From Bryobacteraceae bacterium (GTDB lineage: Bacteria; Acidobacteriota; Terriglobia; Bryobacterales; Bryobacteraceae), in the NCBI GenBank assembly GCA_030039005.1, contig JASHQT010000439.1, forward strand, positions 1-45,489: a DNA stretch of 45,489 nt. The letters run 5' to 3'. Positions within the stretch are counted from its first letter, which is position 1, and each line of letters starts with the position of its first letter. The notes under the pieces are model-generated. The model made no database searches. It saw nothing but the letters and a program-made list of their open reading frames with translations, and was not told the DNA's origin. Below, in pieces: positions 29,490 to 38,445 of the stretch. The translations under genes were made by a program, and so were the position numbers.

Positions 29490-30215
29490 CTAAGGATTCA
29501 CTGGAGCGGCCGGTGAGGGCTGGCGGATCTTCAAGATCGTGATGTCACCGTACCCAATGCGCGCATAAAGCTTTTGGGCTCCGGCGGGAGGGCCTTCGCT
29601 CATGAAGGAATGGCCCAGGTCGAACCATCTGCCGTGCTCGGGGCCCGCGAAATCGGAGTCCACCGCGCCGAGGCGGGTCTTGGCGTCGATCGCGTAGTGA
29701 CCGGCCTGCGGCATATGCATCGTGATCTGCCCGATTCCATTCTTGACGTGTACGTCGCCGGTGATGTCGTTGACAAACACGTTGCCGGAATCATGTTCGA
29801 CGATCAGCTTCGTGCTGCGCGGTATCTTGATCACGTATTGCAGCTCGTAGGCGCTTACGCCGCGGATCACGCGCAGGGGAAACGCGTGCTTGGGAAACTT
29901 GGTGGTGATCGTCAGCTCGTCTCCCTGGCGCGCGGTGACCAGTTTAATTCGGTCCAGGCTCTGTGCCGCTGCTTTGCGATCTCCCGGATCATACGACTTT
30001 GTGGATTTCACCGTGGTGATCTCCATATCGGGACGGTCCCAGCCCTCGATCGTCAAGTTTCCGGTCGATTTCAACATCCTCAGCGTGCCGCCCGAGGGGA
30101 AGTCCATGTGTTCGGTGTGCGTCACCTGCACCTGCTCGACCGGCGCATCGGTTGCCCCGAGCAGACAGCCGGCTGCGATTGCAGCCGCTGTCAAAACTAC
30201 GAGTGTCTCTCTCAT
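29490..30215 (-). CDS. Secreted DUF4097-like beta-helix protein, last gene of efflux operon
   Basis: 241 residues from the ATG at 30215, chosen because GGAGG is 9 bases upstream and the start follows the aldolase stop in TGAGATG; an ATG 27 bases further up is possible. Signal or lipoprotein-like start MRETLVVLTAAAIAAGC (a weak lipobox, AAGC). The mature part has a repeated short-beta pattern: GNLTIEGWDRPDMEI, NVFVNDITGDVHVKNGIGQI and ARIGYGDITIL. This is typical of DUF4097 / putative adhesin repeats. Function unknown; its place after a metal efflux pump suggests an envelope stress or metal-related role (inference). Confidence 0.75.
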   Translation of the reverse strand: MRETLVVLTAAAIAAGCLLGATDAPVEQVQVTHTEHMDFPSGGTLRMLKSTGNLTIEGWDRPDMEITTVKSTKSYDPGDRKAAAQSLDRIKLVTARQGDELTITTKFPKHAFPLRVIRGVSAYELQYVIKIPRSTKLIVEHDSGNVFVNDITGDVHVKNGIGQITMHMPQAGHYAIDAKTRLGAVDSDFAGPEHGRWFDLGHSFMSEGPPAGAQKLYARIGYGDITILKIRQPSPAAPVNP

Positions 30216-30216
30216 C

Positions 30217-30873
30217 TCAGGCCGCCTCCGGAGAGCGCGCATCGTTCACGATTTGCACGAAGCGCCGCCCCAGTTCAAGAATCCAGTCGCGATCGCGCCG
30301 CCGGACTGCTTGCGGGTAAACCAGGTCATGGCCGATTCCCACCGCCACGGCTCCAGCTTGAATGAAATCAGCCGTAGTCTGTTGAGTCACGCCGCCGGAG
30401 GCGATGAACTGCACAGCCGGGAAAGGCGATTTGAGCGTCTTGATGTAACTGGCGCCACCGAGCGTGGAACAGGGGAACACCTTGACGAAATCCGCGCCGG
30501 CCTTCGAGGCCGCCATGATCTCACTGGGCGTCATAACACCGGGAAACACCACTACGCCCTGCTGGACCGCAAACTCGACCACCTCCACATCGATTCCGGG
30601 ACTAGTCAGGAATTGTGCTCCCGCATCCAGGCAACGGCGAACGCACCCCACGTCATCCACGGTGCCCGCGCCCACGATCAGTTCCGGATCTCGTTTTACC
30701 AGTTCCCGAATCATGTCCACGGCGCCCGGGATGGTCATCGTCACTTCGACGATAGGAATTCCACTCTCTGCGATCGCGTCCACTGCAAACCAGGCGTCTT
30801 CCCTGGAAGAGAAGCGAATCGCAGGGATGATTCCGACCTGCTCGATGCGACTGCGAACGAACTCTTTATTCAT
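30217..30873 (-). CDS. eda: KDPG/KHG aldolase-like protein
   Basis: 218 residues. Class I aldolase barrel with the catalytic Glu43 (IVEVTMTIPGA) and the Schiff-base Lys131 (ADFVKVFPC), plus GAGTV at 68-72, FPGVMTPSEI and FIASGGV. The family splits 2-keto-3-deoxy-6-phosphogluconate to pyruvate and glyceraldehyde-3-phosphate (or 4-hydroxy-2-oxoglutarate to pyruvate and glyoxylate). The IPGA after EVT differs from the more usual RTP, so specificity may vary. Its ATG overlaps the czcA stop in TAATG, and the next gene follows in TGAGATG, which places a carbon enzyme inside a metal-efflux operon. Enzymatic role in that context is unknown. Confidence 0.88.
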   Translation of the reverse strand: MNKEFVRSRIEQVGIIPAIRFSSREDAWFAVDAIAESGIPIVEVTMTIPGAVDMIRELVKRDPELIVGAGTVDDVGCVRRCLDAGAQFLTSPGIDVEVVEFAVQQGVVVFPGVMTPSEIMAASKAGADFVKVFPCSTLGGASYIKTLKSPFPAVQFIASGGVTQQTTADFIQAGAVAVGIGHDLVYPQAVRRRDRDWILELGRRFVQIVNDARSPEAA

Positions 30874-33800
30874 TAAGCCTCTTCACCTGACTCGTAAACG
30901 CTTCTCGACTCCTCGATGGATGGCAGGTGGTCGGTCGGGCGCGCCCACCAGGCATAGAACGTCGGCAGCAGGAAAATGCTCATGAGCAAATCGAAGATGA
31001 GCCCGCCGACGATCACGATGGCAAAGGGTCTCTGAGAGTCGGAGCCGATTTTGTGAGATAGCGCGGCGGGCAGAAGACCGAAAGTGGCTACCAGCATGGT
31101 CATCATGATGGGCCGGAAGCGCCGGACGGCTCCCTCGATGGCCGCTTCTGTGATCGGCATGCCCCGGGAACGCAACTGATTTATATATTCGACCATGATG
31201 ACGCCAGTTTGAATAGAAGCGCCGAACAAGGCCATGAAGCCAACGCCAGACGACACGCTGAAATTCGTACCGGTGATGAGCAACGCCATCAGGCCGCCCA
31301 ACCGCGAGACCAGCACATTGACCAGGTGGAGGCAGGCCCATTTCGCCGAACCGAAAGCGCCGTAAATGATCAAGAAAATAATGAACACCGTCAGCGGAAT
31401 GATAATCAACAAGCGCGCTTCAGCTCGTACTTCGCTCTGATATTCGCCCTCCCAACTCAAGTGATAGCCGAATGGCAGTTTCACTTCTTTGTTGACCTTG
31501 TCGATGGCTTCGCGCACCGCACCACCCAGGTCGCGGCCACGGACGCTGTATTTGATGGGAACGTAGCGCTGGCTGGCTTCGCGGTAAATCTCAGACCCGC
31601 CGTCCAATTCTTGCGTTTTTGTGAGCTGAGCCAGAGAGACGCGTTCTCCCGAGGGAGAAAGAAGACGAATTTTCTGGATCGCTTCCTTGGTGTCGCGGTA
31701 TTGAGGAAGATAGCGCATGACCAGGTCATAGCGGCGCTCGCCCTGTAGAACCTGCGTGAGGGCGTTCCCTCCTACAGCGGTCTGAACGGCGTCCTGCACG
31801 TCCGCCACGTTGATTTGGAAGCGCGCGGTGGCCTGACGGTCAACCGTATAAATCAGGTTGGGCTGTCCGAGCACATGAAACACGCCGAGATCCTCGATTC
31901 CCGGCACCGTACCCATGACCTTCATGATCTCTTCCGCTTTGTCTTCCAAGACGTGCAGATCATCGCCATACACCTTGGTGGAAAGCTGTCCCTTCACGCC
32001 GCTGACGGCCTCTTCCATGTTGTCGGAGATGGGTTGCGAAAAATTCCAGATTGCGCCCGGAATTTTCTCCAATTCGCGATTCATGGCCGCGATGAGCAGT
32101 TCTCTATTCTGGTGGAAAATCGGACGCCACTGCGCTTTCGGCCTCAAATCTACGAAGTACTCGGTATTAAAGAAGCTGGTGGTGTCGGAGCCGTCATCGG
32201 GCCGCCCTTCCTGGCTGGAGCACTGAGGGACTTCCGGGAATGAACACAGCACGATTCTGGCCTCGGTGGACACCTTGATGGCTTCCGCGGCCGAGGTGCT
32301 GGGCGGCAGAGTGCCGCGTACCCAGAGCGCGCCTTCGTCCAGATGAGGCAGGAATTCCGACCCGATCGGCCCCGGCACAGGAAGAAAATTCGCCAGATAG
32401 AGGCTTCCCGTTGCGGCCATTAGCGCGATGCCGACCATCACCCACTTGTGATGGATGGTCCAGGTGACGGCATGGCGATAGCCTCGCGTGAGGAAAACCA
32501 CCACCGGGTTCTGCCACTCCCGGGTTCCTTTGCGGAAAAAGAAGCTCGCGAGAACCGGCGCAATGGTCAAGGAGAACACCACCGCGCCCAGGAGCGCAAA
32601 CCCGACGGTCCATGCCATGGGGCGAAACAGGCGGCCCTCGACGCGCTGCAATGTAAAGATCGGCAGGTAAGCGGTAATGATGATGGTGATGGCGTAGAAC
32701 ACCGGCCGCTGCACCTCATGCGCGGCGTCGCGAATGCGTTCGGCCACCGATTTGGTGGTTGTCTCCCGCTGGCCCAGGTGCCGCACGATGTTTTCCACCA
32801 TCACGATCGCGCCGTCCACCACCATGCCGAAGTCGAGAGCGCCGAGTGAAAGCAGATTGGCCGGGATGTGACTGGTGTTCAGAAGAATGGCGGCGAACAG
32901 CAGGGAGAAGGGGATGGTCAAGGCGACGATCAGAGCAGCGCGGAGGTTGCCCAGGAAAAGCATGAGGATGATGGTCACCAGGATGAAGCCTTCGGTCAGG
33001 TTATGCAGCACCGTGTCGGTGGTAAAGTGAACCAGATCGCTGCGGTCAATCATAGGGTCCACTTTGACGCCCGGCGGCAGGATGCCATGATTCAACTCGT
33101 CGACCATCTTGTGAATGCCCGCCAGCGCCGGGTCCGCATCTTCCCCCTTTCTGAGGAGCACGATTCCGGAGCACACGTCGTCGTTATCGAGAATGGTTCC
33201 GTTGGGTAAATGCGTGGCCCGCGCGAATTGGCCCAGCCGGATCTTGGGGCCTTGCGCGACGACGGCGATATCCTTCAGACGGATCGGCGTTCCGTGTGCC
33301 GTACTGACCACCGTGTCGGCGAGGTCGTTGACGTTTCTCACCAAGCCCGCTTCGTTCACGTTGACCTGCTGCAAGCCTTGGTCGACAAAGCTGCCGCCGG
33401 CGTTGGCGTTGTTGTTCGAGATTTGGTTTTCGATCTGCGACAGGCTCAGTCCATAGGAGATCAGCTTGTTGGGGTCGATGCGAACCTGGTATTCGCGCGT
33501 GGGGCCGCCGAAGCTGGCGACGTCCACGATTCCCGGCACCTGTTTGAAGTACTTCTCCACCACCCAGGTTTCCTCGCTGCGAAGGTCCATGGGATCGTAG
33601 AAAGGATTCGTGGAACGTAGCGTAAAGAAGAAGATTTGGCCCGCCGGACTCCAGTCCGTCTGGATCTGCGGACTTACTCCGGCTGCCACCGCGGCCGGCG
33701 GCAAATTCACATAAGAAATCCGCTCCAGCGCCCGTTCGCGGTTCCAATTGTTGTCCGAGCCGTCGGCGAAGATCAACTTGATGTCGGAAAGTCCAAACAG

Positions 33801-34058
33801 CGAGAAGGACCGCAACGCCGTGAGCTGTGGAATGCCGTTCATGACGATTTCCAAAGGAACGGTGATCTGCTGTTCCATTTGCTCGGCTGAAATGCCGGGC
33901 CATTGCGTGACGATCTCCACGTAATTGTCCGCCACGTCCGGGTAGGCATCGATGGGCAGTTGCTTGAAAGCGACGATGCCGGCGCCCATTAGCAAAAGTG
34001 CGATTGCGATAACGAAAAGCTTGTGGCTGAGTGCGAAGCCGACCGCGCGACGTATCAT
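30873..34058 (-). CDS. czcA: Heavy-metal efflux RND pump, CzcA/CusA family
   Basis: 1061 residues, full length for HME-RND. Twelve membrane segments with two large periplasmic loops. The TM4 motif DFGMVVDGAIVMVEN at 409-423 carries Asp409, Asp415 and Glu422, the proton-relay set corresponding to Asp402/Asp408/Glu415 of CzcA. Starts with the family-typical LPIDAYPDVADNYVEIVTQWPG. It exports divalent or monovalent metal ions from the periplasm/inner membrane through an adaptor and a TolC-like channel, both encoded just upstream. Metal specificity (Co/Zn/Cd, Ni or Cu/Ag) cannot be fixed from the motif alone. Confidence 0.95.
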   Translation of the reverse strand: MIRRAVGFALSHKLFVIAIALLLMGAGIVAFKQLPIDAYPDVADNYVEIVTQWPGISAEQMEQQITVPLEIVMNGIPQLTALRSFSLFGLSDIKLIFADGSDNNWNRERALERISYVNLPPAAVAAGVSPQIQTDWSPAGQIFFFTLRSTNPFYDPMDLRSEETWVVEKYFKQVPGIVDVASFGGPTREYQVRIDPNKLISYGLSLSQIENQISNNNANAGGSFVDQGLQQVNVNEAGLVRNVNDLADTVVSTAHGTPIRLKDIAVVAQGPKIRLGQFARATHLPNGTILDNDDVCSGIVLLRKGEDADPALAGIHKMVDELNHGILPPGVKVDPMIDRSDLVHFTTDTVLHNLTEGFILVTIILMLFLGNLRAALIVALTIPFSLLFAAILLNTSHIPANLLSLGALDFGMVVDGAIVMVENIVRHLGQRETTTKSVAERIRDAAHEVQRPVFYAITIIITAYLPIFTLQRVEGRLFRPMAWTVGFALLGAVVFSLTIAPVLASFFFRKGTREWQNPVVVFLTRGYRHAVTWTIHHKWVMVGIALMAATGSLYLANFLPVPGPIGSEFLPHLDEGALWVRGTLPPSTSAAEAIKVSTEARIVLCSFPEVPQCSSQEGRPDDGSDTTSFFNTEYFVDLRPKAQWRPIFHQNRELLIAAMNRELEKIPGAIWNFSQPISDNMEEAVSGVKGQLSTKVYGDDLHVLEDKAEEIMKVMGTVPGIEDLGVFHVLGQPNLIYTVDRQATARFQINVADVQDAVQTAVGGNALTQVLQGERRYDLVMRYLPQYRDTKEAIQKIRLLSPSGERVSLAQLTKTQELDGGSEIYREASQRYVPIKYSVRGRDLGGAVREAIDKVNKEVKLPFGYHLSWEGEYQSEVRAEARLLIIIPLTVFIIFLIIYGAFGSAKWACLHLVNVLVSRLGGLMALLITGTNFSVSSGVGFMALFGASIQTGVIMVEYINQLRSRGMPITEAAIEGAVRRFRPIMMTMLVATFGLLPAALSHKIGSDSQRPFAIVIVGGLIFDLLMSIFLLPTFYAWWARPTDHLPSIEESRSVYESGEEA

Positions 34059-35201
34059 CTATCTCTCCGCCGTATCCTGAAGAATCAAAGCGTTGGTCAC
34101 CACTTTTTGTCCGGGCTGGATGCCCGAAATCACTTCCTGCATGTTATTGGGCAGCATGTCTCCGCTCACCACTTCGTATCTTCGGAAGCGGTCGCCGTTG
34201 GGAGAGTAAATCCACTCGCGATCGTGCAAATGGACAATCGCGGTTGCCGGAACCACGGCGTGTTTCTGGACCTTCTGTCCGTGGAAGGTCGCGGTCACGA
34301 ACATGCCCAGGCGCATGAGGCCGGGATTTTCCACTTCCAACCGCACCTTCGCGGTGCGAATGCTGGGGTCCAATACAGGCAGGATGTTGCTGATGCGGGC
34401 TCTGAGAACCTTGTCGGGATAGGCATTCAGGTGAATGTCGGCAAATTCGCCTAAGTGCACTTTGTCCATGTCGTTTTCATACACGTCGCACATGATCCAA
34501 ACGTGCGACATATCGGAAATCGTGAAGGGGTTGGGCGGAGTGAGAGCCTGGACACCGGCCGAAATTGTAATTTCCTGGTCCGTAATGACGCCGTCCGCCG
34601 GCGAGTAGATCGCCACGGTTCCTTCGGGATGATCCGGATCAGAGCCAAGTTGGTGCAAATGCTCCAGGGCGGTGTCGAGCACTACGATCGAATCGTCCTC
34701 GGCGTTCTCCGCGGTCTCCAGGGTGCTCTTGGGGTAAGCGCCGGTATCGTAGAGGAGCTTGGCGCGATCCAACTGGACCTTGGTCAATTTTTCGTTGGCG
34801 ACCGCCTGGCGGTAATCGGAGAATGCTTGGGCGATATCGGTGCTGCGAAGCTTGAACAGCAGTTGCCCTTTCTTCACCTCGTCGCCCAAGCGTGCGTCGA
34901 TTTCGGTTACCCGGCCCGATCCCAGCGAAATTACCGGCACTTGGCGCGACACGTCGGGGCTGACAACTCCGGTAACGTTTAACTCGGGCGCTGAATCGTG
35001 CTCTCCGGCCGTCGTGACAGGAAATTGCTCGGGATGAGCCACTTTGAAATTGTCGATATCGATTTCGGGTTCGACCACGGGCTTAGGCGGCGCCATCGCC
35101 GCCGTAAGGTCCGACTGCGCATTGACTTTCTTTTCGCACCCGGCGAGTAGGAGACCCAAACCAACCGCCAGTACGGTTGCCAGTAAAAGGGTTCGATTCA
35201 T
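34059..35201 (-). CDS. czcB: Efflux periplasmic adaptor lipoprotein, CzcB/CusB type
   Basis: 380 residues. A lipoprotein signal peptide with lipobox LLAGC is followed by a short Pro-rich linker. Then come the lipoyl-like half motifs (SGRVTEIDARLGDEVKKGQLLF and later YSPADGVITDQEI), a helical hairpin between them (AFSDYRQAVANEKLTKVQLDRAKLLY), and beta-barrel and membrane-proximal domains (VWIMCDVYENDMDKVHLG, LRLGMFVTATF). It bridges the RND pump and the outer-membrane channel. Stop and czcA start are adjacent; its ATG overlaps the channel gene's stop in ATGA. No His-rich metal-binding N-terminus is present. Confidence 0.93.
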   Translation of the reverse strand: MNRTLLLATVLAVGLGLLLAGCEKKVNAQSDLTAAMAPPKPVVEPEIDIDNFKVAHPEQFPVTTAGEHDSAPELNVTGVVSPDVSRQVPVISLGSGRVTEIDARLGDEVKKGQLLFKLRSTDIAQAFSDYRQAVANEKLTKVQLDRAKLLYDTGAYPKSTLETAENAEDDSIVVLDTALEHLHQLGSDPDHPEGTVAIYSPADGVITDQEITISAGVQALTPPNPFTISDMSHVWIMCDVYENDMDKVHLGEFADIHLNAYPDKVLRARISNILPVLDPSIRTAKVRLEVENPGLMRLGMFVTATFHGQKVQKHAVVPATAIVHLHDREWIYSPNGDRFRRYEVVSGDMLPNNMQEVISGIQPGQKVVTNALILQDTAER

Positions 35202-36514
35202 TCAATCACCTCGCGACCCACGGCCTGATCCAGTTGGGCGACCGCGGACAGATAAGAACCAATCAAATTCAGGTAGGCCAATTGCGTATCCCGGAGCGCC
35301 TTCTCCGCGTCCAAGTAATCCAGCAAAGAGTTGCCTCCGTTGAGGTAAGAAATCTTCATCTTGTCGCGGATCTCGGTGGCCATCCCCAAATATTTTTCTT
35401 TGTAAGGTTTCAGGAGATTCACGTTACTCACAACGGTGTAATAGGCCGAATCGACGTCGTTGAAAACTTGTGCCTGGGCTGCATCGCGCAATTTTTCGTT
35501 GCGCCCGATATCGAGCTGCGCTTGCGCTTTATTGCCCTGATTCCGGTCGAAGATACGCAATGGAATGCTGATGCTCCCGCCTATCGTGTTGTAATCATAC
35601 GGGTTGCTGAATGACGGGTTATGCGTCCACCACAAACTGTACGTCGGATCGGTGGAGCCGTTCGAGACAGCCAGTTGATAAGTGGTCTTCGCCAGTTCCA
35701 CGTTTTGCATCGCCTCCTTCAGGTCCGGTCGGCTCTCCAAAGCGATGTTGCGAAATTCCTCGAGCGCCGCTAAACGCGTGCTGAAATCGTAGGGCCCAGT
35801 GACGTCGAATGTTTCGATCGGCGTTCGATCGTTTAACAACTGGAGAAGCTGAATCTTGGCCGTGCGCAGATTTACCAGCGCCGTCTCATAGTCGGACTCG
35901 AATTGGACGCGCTGCAACTCCAGACGGTCGATATCTAGCTTGGCGAGGTCCCCTGCCTGGAAACGTACGCGATCGACGTTCAGCTCGTGATCCCAGTACG
36001 CCAGGTTCTCTTTGGCGTTCGCCAGAAATGCCTTCGCCTGCAATGTGTTTACGAATGCGCTCTGCAGAGTAAACAGCAGACCGCGCTCCTGATCCGAATA
36101 CGCGGAGGCCGCAACCGCGGTTGATTCCTTGGCCTGCTGCAGGCGTAATTCGCGCTTGTGCTCCCGTTCATGCAGGTAGCTGATAGAGGGGGAATACTGG
36201 GTGCCGGTGAACGGGCGCCATACTCCCTGATAGGGCGTGAGCTGCGTCCCGTCCACTGAGAACGTGAAATCGGGATTCGGACGAAGATACGCGGTGATTT
36301 CGGCCGCTCGGGACTCGTCGATGCTGATCTGGGCCGCCCTCAGCGTTGGATTGACGGCCTCAAACTTCTCCTTGATCTGCTGCCAGCTAAAGGCTGTCTG
36401 CGCCTGGAGTCCGGCAGTAAGAAGTCCGATCGCCAGAATTGGCCTCAGAATATAGCGCCAGGGCGACGATGGAATCCCTCTCTCGCGAGGCCTTGTAGAT
36501 GTGAGAGTCCTCAT
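35198..36514 (-). CDS. czcC: Outer-membrane efflux channel, TolC family (CzcC-like)
   Basis: 438 residues. Signal-like N-terminus with a basic start and hydrophobic stretch ending LLTAGLQAQ. Two OEP repeats with long helices (AAQISIDESRAAEITAY, ELRLQQAKESTAVAASAY; then KAQAQLDIGRNEKLRDAAQ and SLLDYLDAEKALRDTQLAYLN). First gene of the minus-strand operon czcC-czcB-czcA-eda-DUF4097. Provides the outer-membrane conduit for the pump. Confidence 0.92.
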   Translation of the reverse strand: MRTLTSTRPRERGIPSSPWRYILRPILAIGLLTAGLQAQTAFSWQQIKEKFEAVNPTLRAAQISIDESRAAEITAYLRPNPDFTFSVDGTQLTPYQGVWRPFTGTQYSPSISYLHEREHKRELRLQQAKESTAVAASAYSDQERGLLFTLQSAFVNTLQAKAFLANAKENLAYWDHELNVDRVRFQAGDLAKLDIDRLELQRVQFESDYETALVNLRTAKIQLLQLLNDRTPIETFDVTGPYDFSTRLAALEEFRNIALESRPDLKEAMQNVELAKTTYQLAVSNGSTDPTYSLWWTHNPSFSNPYDYNTIGGSISIPLRIFDRNQGNKAQAQLDIGRNEKLRDAAQAQVFNDVDSAYYTVVSNVNLLKPYKEKYLGMATEIRDKMKISYLNGGNSLLDYLDAEKALRDTQLAYLNLIGSYLSAVAQLDQAVGREVIE

Positions 36515-36797
36515 AGCATTTTCACAAAAGTCTGCTGAAAACAGATTCCTGAAATTAACGTCGTTCGGATGGGGATACCAGCAATTTTGCGCCTAGAGGC
36601 AGCATTCTTTTGACTTAACCATTCGGCTGGCGCGATTGTCGGCGAAGCCTTGGTTTGTCTTTTTTGACAGGGACCCACTTGTTTAGACAACGCCTTAATC
36701 TTGTGGGCAGGCGTCTTTTCCTCGAAGAGGATTCAACCTAGGATTGATTCAATGTGCCAGCATCCCCAATTTTTTTGTCAGGCCATGTCAGTCCGTC
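36515..36797. promoter_or_regulatory. Divergent region between czc operon and response regulator
   Basis: About 280 bases, A/T-richer than the flanks. Contains TTGACA-like strings (for example around 36664-36670) and an inverted repeat ACGCCT...AGGCGT spanning about 36693-36716, either of which could serve the two divergent transcripts. No motif of a named metal regulator (MerR, ArsR or CzcR) is recognised. Confidence 0.3.
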
Positions 36798-37508
36798 ATG
36801 ACGAATGAGCCAAGCGACGGCAATCCAGTTCGGGTCCTCTTGGTCGATAACTTTGCGCTGTTCCGGGCAAGCTTAGGCCGATACCTCGCTTCGGAACCTG
36901 GCCTTCAAGTCGTCGGCGAATGTGGGACTCGCGACGAAGCGCTGGCGGCATTGAGTAATACAACGATTGACGTGATCTTGTTCGATTTGGACGCGGATGT
37001 CAAATGCGGGGACGACTTCATTCCGGCTGCCCGCCAGGCAGGCTTCGAGGGCCGATTTCTGATCTTGGCTGGCAGTCTCGACGTTCGGAGGTTGGCGTTG
37101 GCGCTGAAGCTAGGCGCAACGGGTGTGTTCCTGAAATCCGAGGCGCTCGAACGCCTGGTCCCTGCCATTCAGCTTGTCGCCAAGGGCGAAGTGTGGATCG
37201 ATCAGAAGATTATCCGCTCCATGGCCGAGCAGCTCTTCTCTCCCCGCAGCCGTACCGATGGCAAGGAAAGCTCGGCCCTTGGGGCACGCGAACGAAATGT
37301 ACTTGAGGGCATCATTCAGGGTCTATCCAATCGGAAGATTGGCGACAGTATGGGTCTATCGGAAAGTTCCGTAAAGAACATCGTTCAACGCCTGTTTGGA
37401 ATAGCCGGAGTAAAAACGCGCAGCCAGCTTGTGCGACTGGCGATGGAAGGATCTTTCGATTCTGACAATACTTCGAGCGCAGATCCAAAGACGCCATCCT
37501 ACCAATAG
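36798..37508 (+). CDS. LuxR/NarL-type response regulator with atypical receiver
   Basis: 236 residues from the ATG at 36798. Receiver domain 10-125 with the likely phosphoacceptor Asp63 (ILFDLD) and Lys113 (FLKSE). Two usual features are changed: the acidic pocket pair is Asp17-Asn18, and the Thr/Ser switch position reads LILAGS with Ala91. The C-terminal LuxR HTH (LGARERNVLEGIIQGLSNRK, LSESSVKNIVQRLF, KTRSQLVRLAME) is intact. No histidine kinase is adjacent. Its HTH is similar to that of the membrane PAS-LuxR gene 0.9 kb downstream. Likely regulates the divergent efflux operon (inference). Confidence 0.85.
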   Translation: MTNEPSDGNPVRVLLVDNFALFRASLGRYLASEPGLQVVGECGTRDEALAALSNTTIDVILFDLDADVKCGDDFIPAARQAGFEGRFLILAGSLDVRRLALALKLGATGVFLKSEALERLVPAIQLVAKGEVWIDQKIIRSMAEQLFSPRSRTDGKESSALGARERNVLEGIIQGLSNRKIGDSMGLSESSVKNIVQRLFGIAGVKTRSQLVRLAMEGSFDSDNTSSADPKTPSYQ

Positions 37509-38036
37509 ATCGAATCTGAGCGATTGCATAGATCAAAAGCATTACTCTCTTAGTTTAAGTAAATCTTTAGATAATAAATCTTTCTGGCTTAATTAATATG
37601 GGTCGGCCCGCAGTACCTAAGCGCCGTGGATGTGTAGCCACAACGAAAATCAGTCTGGTTCCCAGGATCGTGACGTTGTCAACTTGAACGCCTCGTATTC
37701 AATCTGATGTGGGTTGACCAGCCGGCCTGATAGAGTATCTGCTGCTCGGAGGGTTTTGGGGGAACAGAATACCGTCGGATCGGGCGGCATGCCTGAGCTC
37801 CTCGAGTCTGCCGTCGGCTCGTGCGGGCGTTTACGTCTGAGCGCCGCAAGCTTCTAGCGTAGCGCCAGTATCTCAAGCGAGCTATCGAGGCGCCCGCGGA
37901 AGAAAAGGCGGAAGGCGGTGACCACGGGGGGAAGAATTCGAGTAAGCACTAAGTTTGTAACACGCGGTGGTCGCTGTGATCGGCCTCTTGAAAGAAACCC
38001 CGTCCTCACCTCCGCCACTTTGATTACGGCGACATA
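37509..38036. other. Gene-poor, A/T-rich to decayed region
   Basis: No convincing gene. The first 120 bases are A/T-rich (TAATAAATC-like strings). A stretch around 37830-37945 reads RRKLLA then, after a stop, RQYLKRAIEAPAEEKAEGG, which may be a remnant of a small mobile-element protein, but no family is assigned. Confidence 0.35.
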
Positions 38037-38222
38037 CTAGCTCCGGAGTCCTTGCGATGAATGTTGCATTCCCAGACAGTCATGTTTGCTGCAGTGTTCT
38101 TCGATAGCGCGTTCCGCCTCTAAAGCTTTTGCCCACGCTTTTGGATCGTCGAATGTTTGCTTCCATGCAGCGATGGCTTGCAGGTGTACGGCTACGAGGC
38201 GCTTATATTCCGCGCAATTCAC
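38037..38222 (-). CDS. Small 61-residue protein, unknown
   Basis: From a GTG at 38222: MNCAEYKRLVAVHLQAIAAWK, a Trp-containing amphipathic helix, then EAERAIEEHCSKHDCLG. Cys/His residues at the end could bind a metal or be incidental. The helical, charged pattern looks like a real small protein, and similar short Glu/Ala-rich proteins occur in Acidobacteria, but I cannot name it. An earlier ATG (38330) would add 36 residues without clear sense. Confidence 0.42.
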   Translation of the reverse strand: MNCAEYKRLVAVHLQAIAAWKQTFDDPKAWAKALEAERAIEEHCSKHDCLGMQHSSQGLRS

Positions 38223-38445
38223 GACGCGAGCAATTATAACGCCCCTGGCGGCAACACCTATACCAATCTTTCGACTTCGACAGTCTAAATACTTGGTTTC
38301 AATTGGGGACGGCGAATTGGAAACCCCCACGCCTTTAACGACGGGTGTCCAATGACCCGATTGGTCTAAAAAAGAACTGCCTTAATCATTTGATTGCGTG
38401 GCAGTCATCGACGATCACTTTCATAATTCTTACCTTGGGGAACAA

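Noticed and set aside
30936..30952. GCGCGCCCACCA string looking like a tRNA 3' end
   Set aside because: It is the coding sequence of the czcA C-terminus (WWARPTD) on the other strand, with no T arm upstream.
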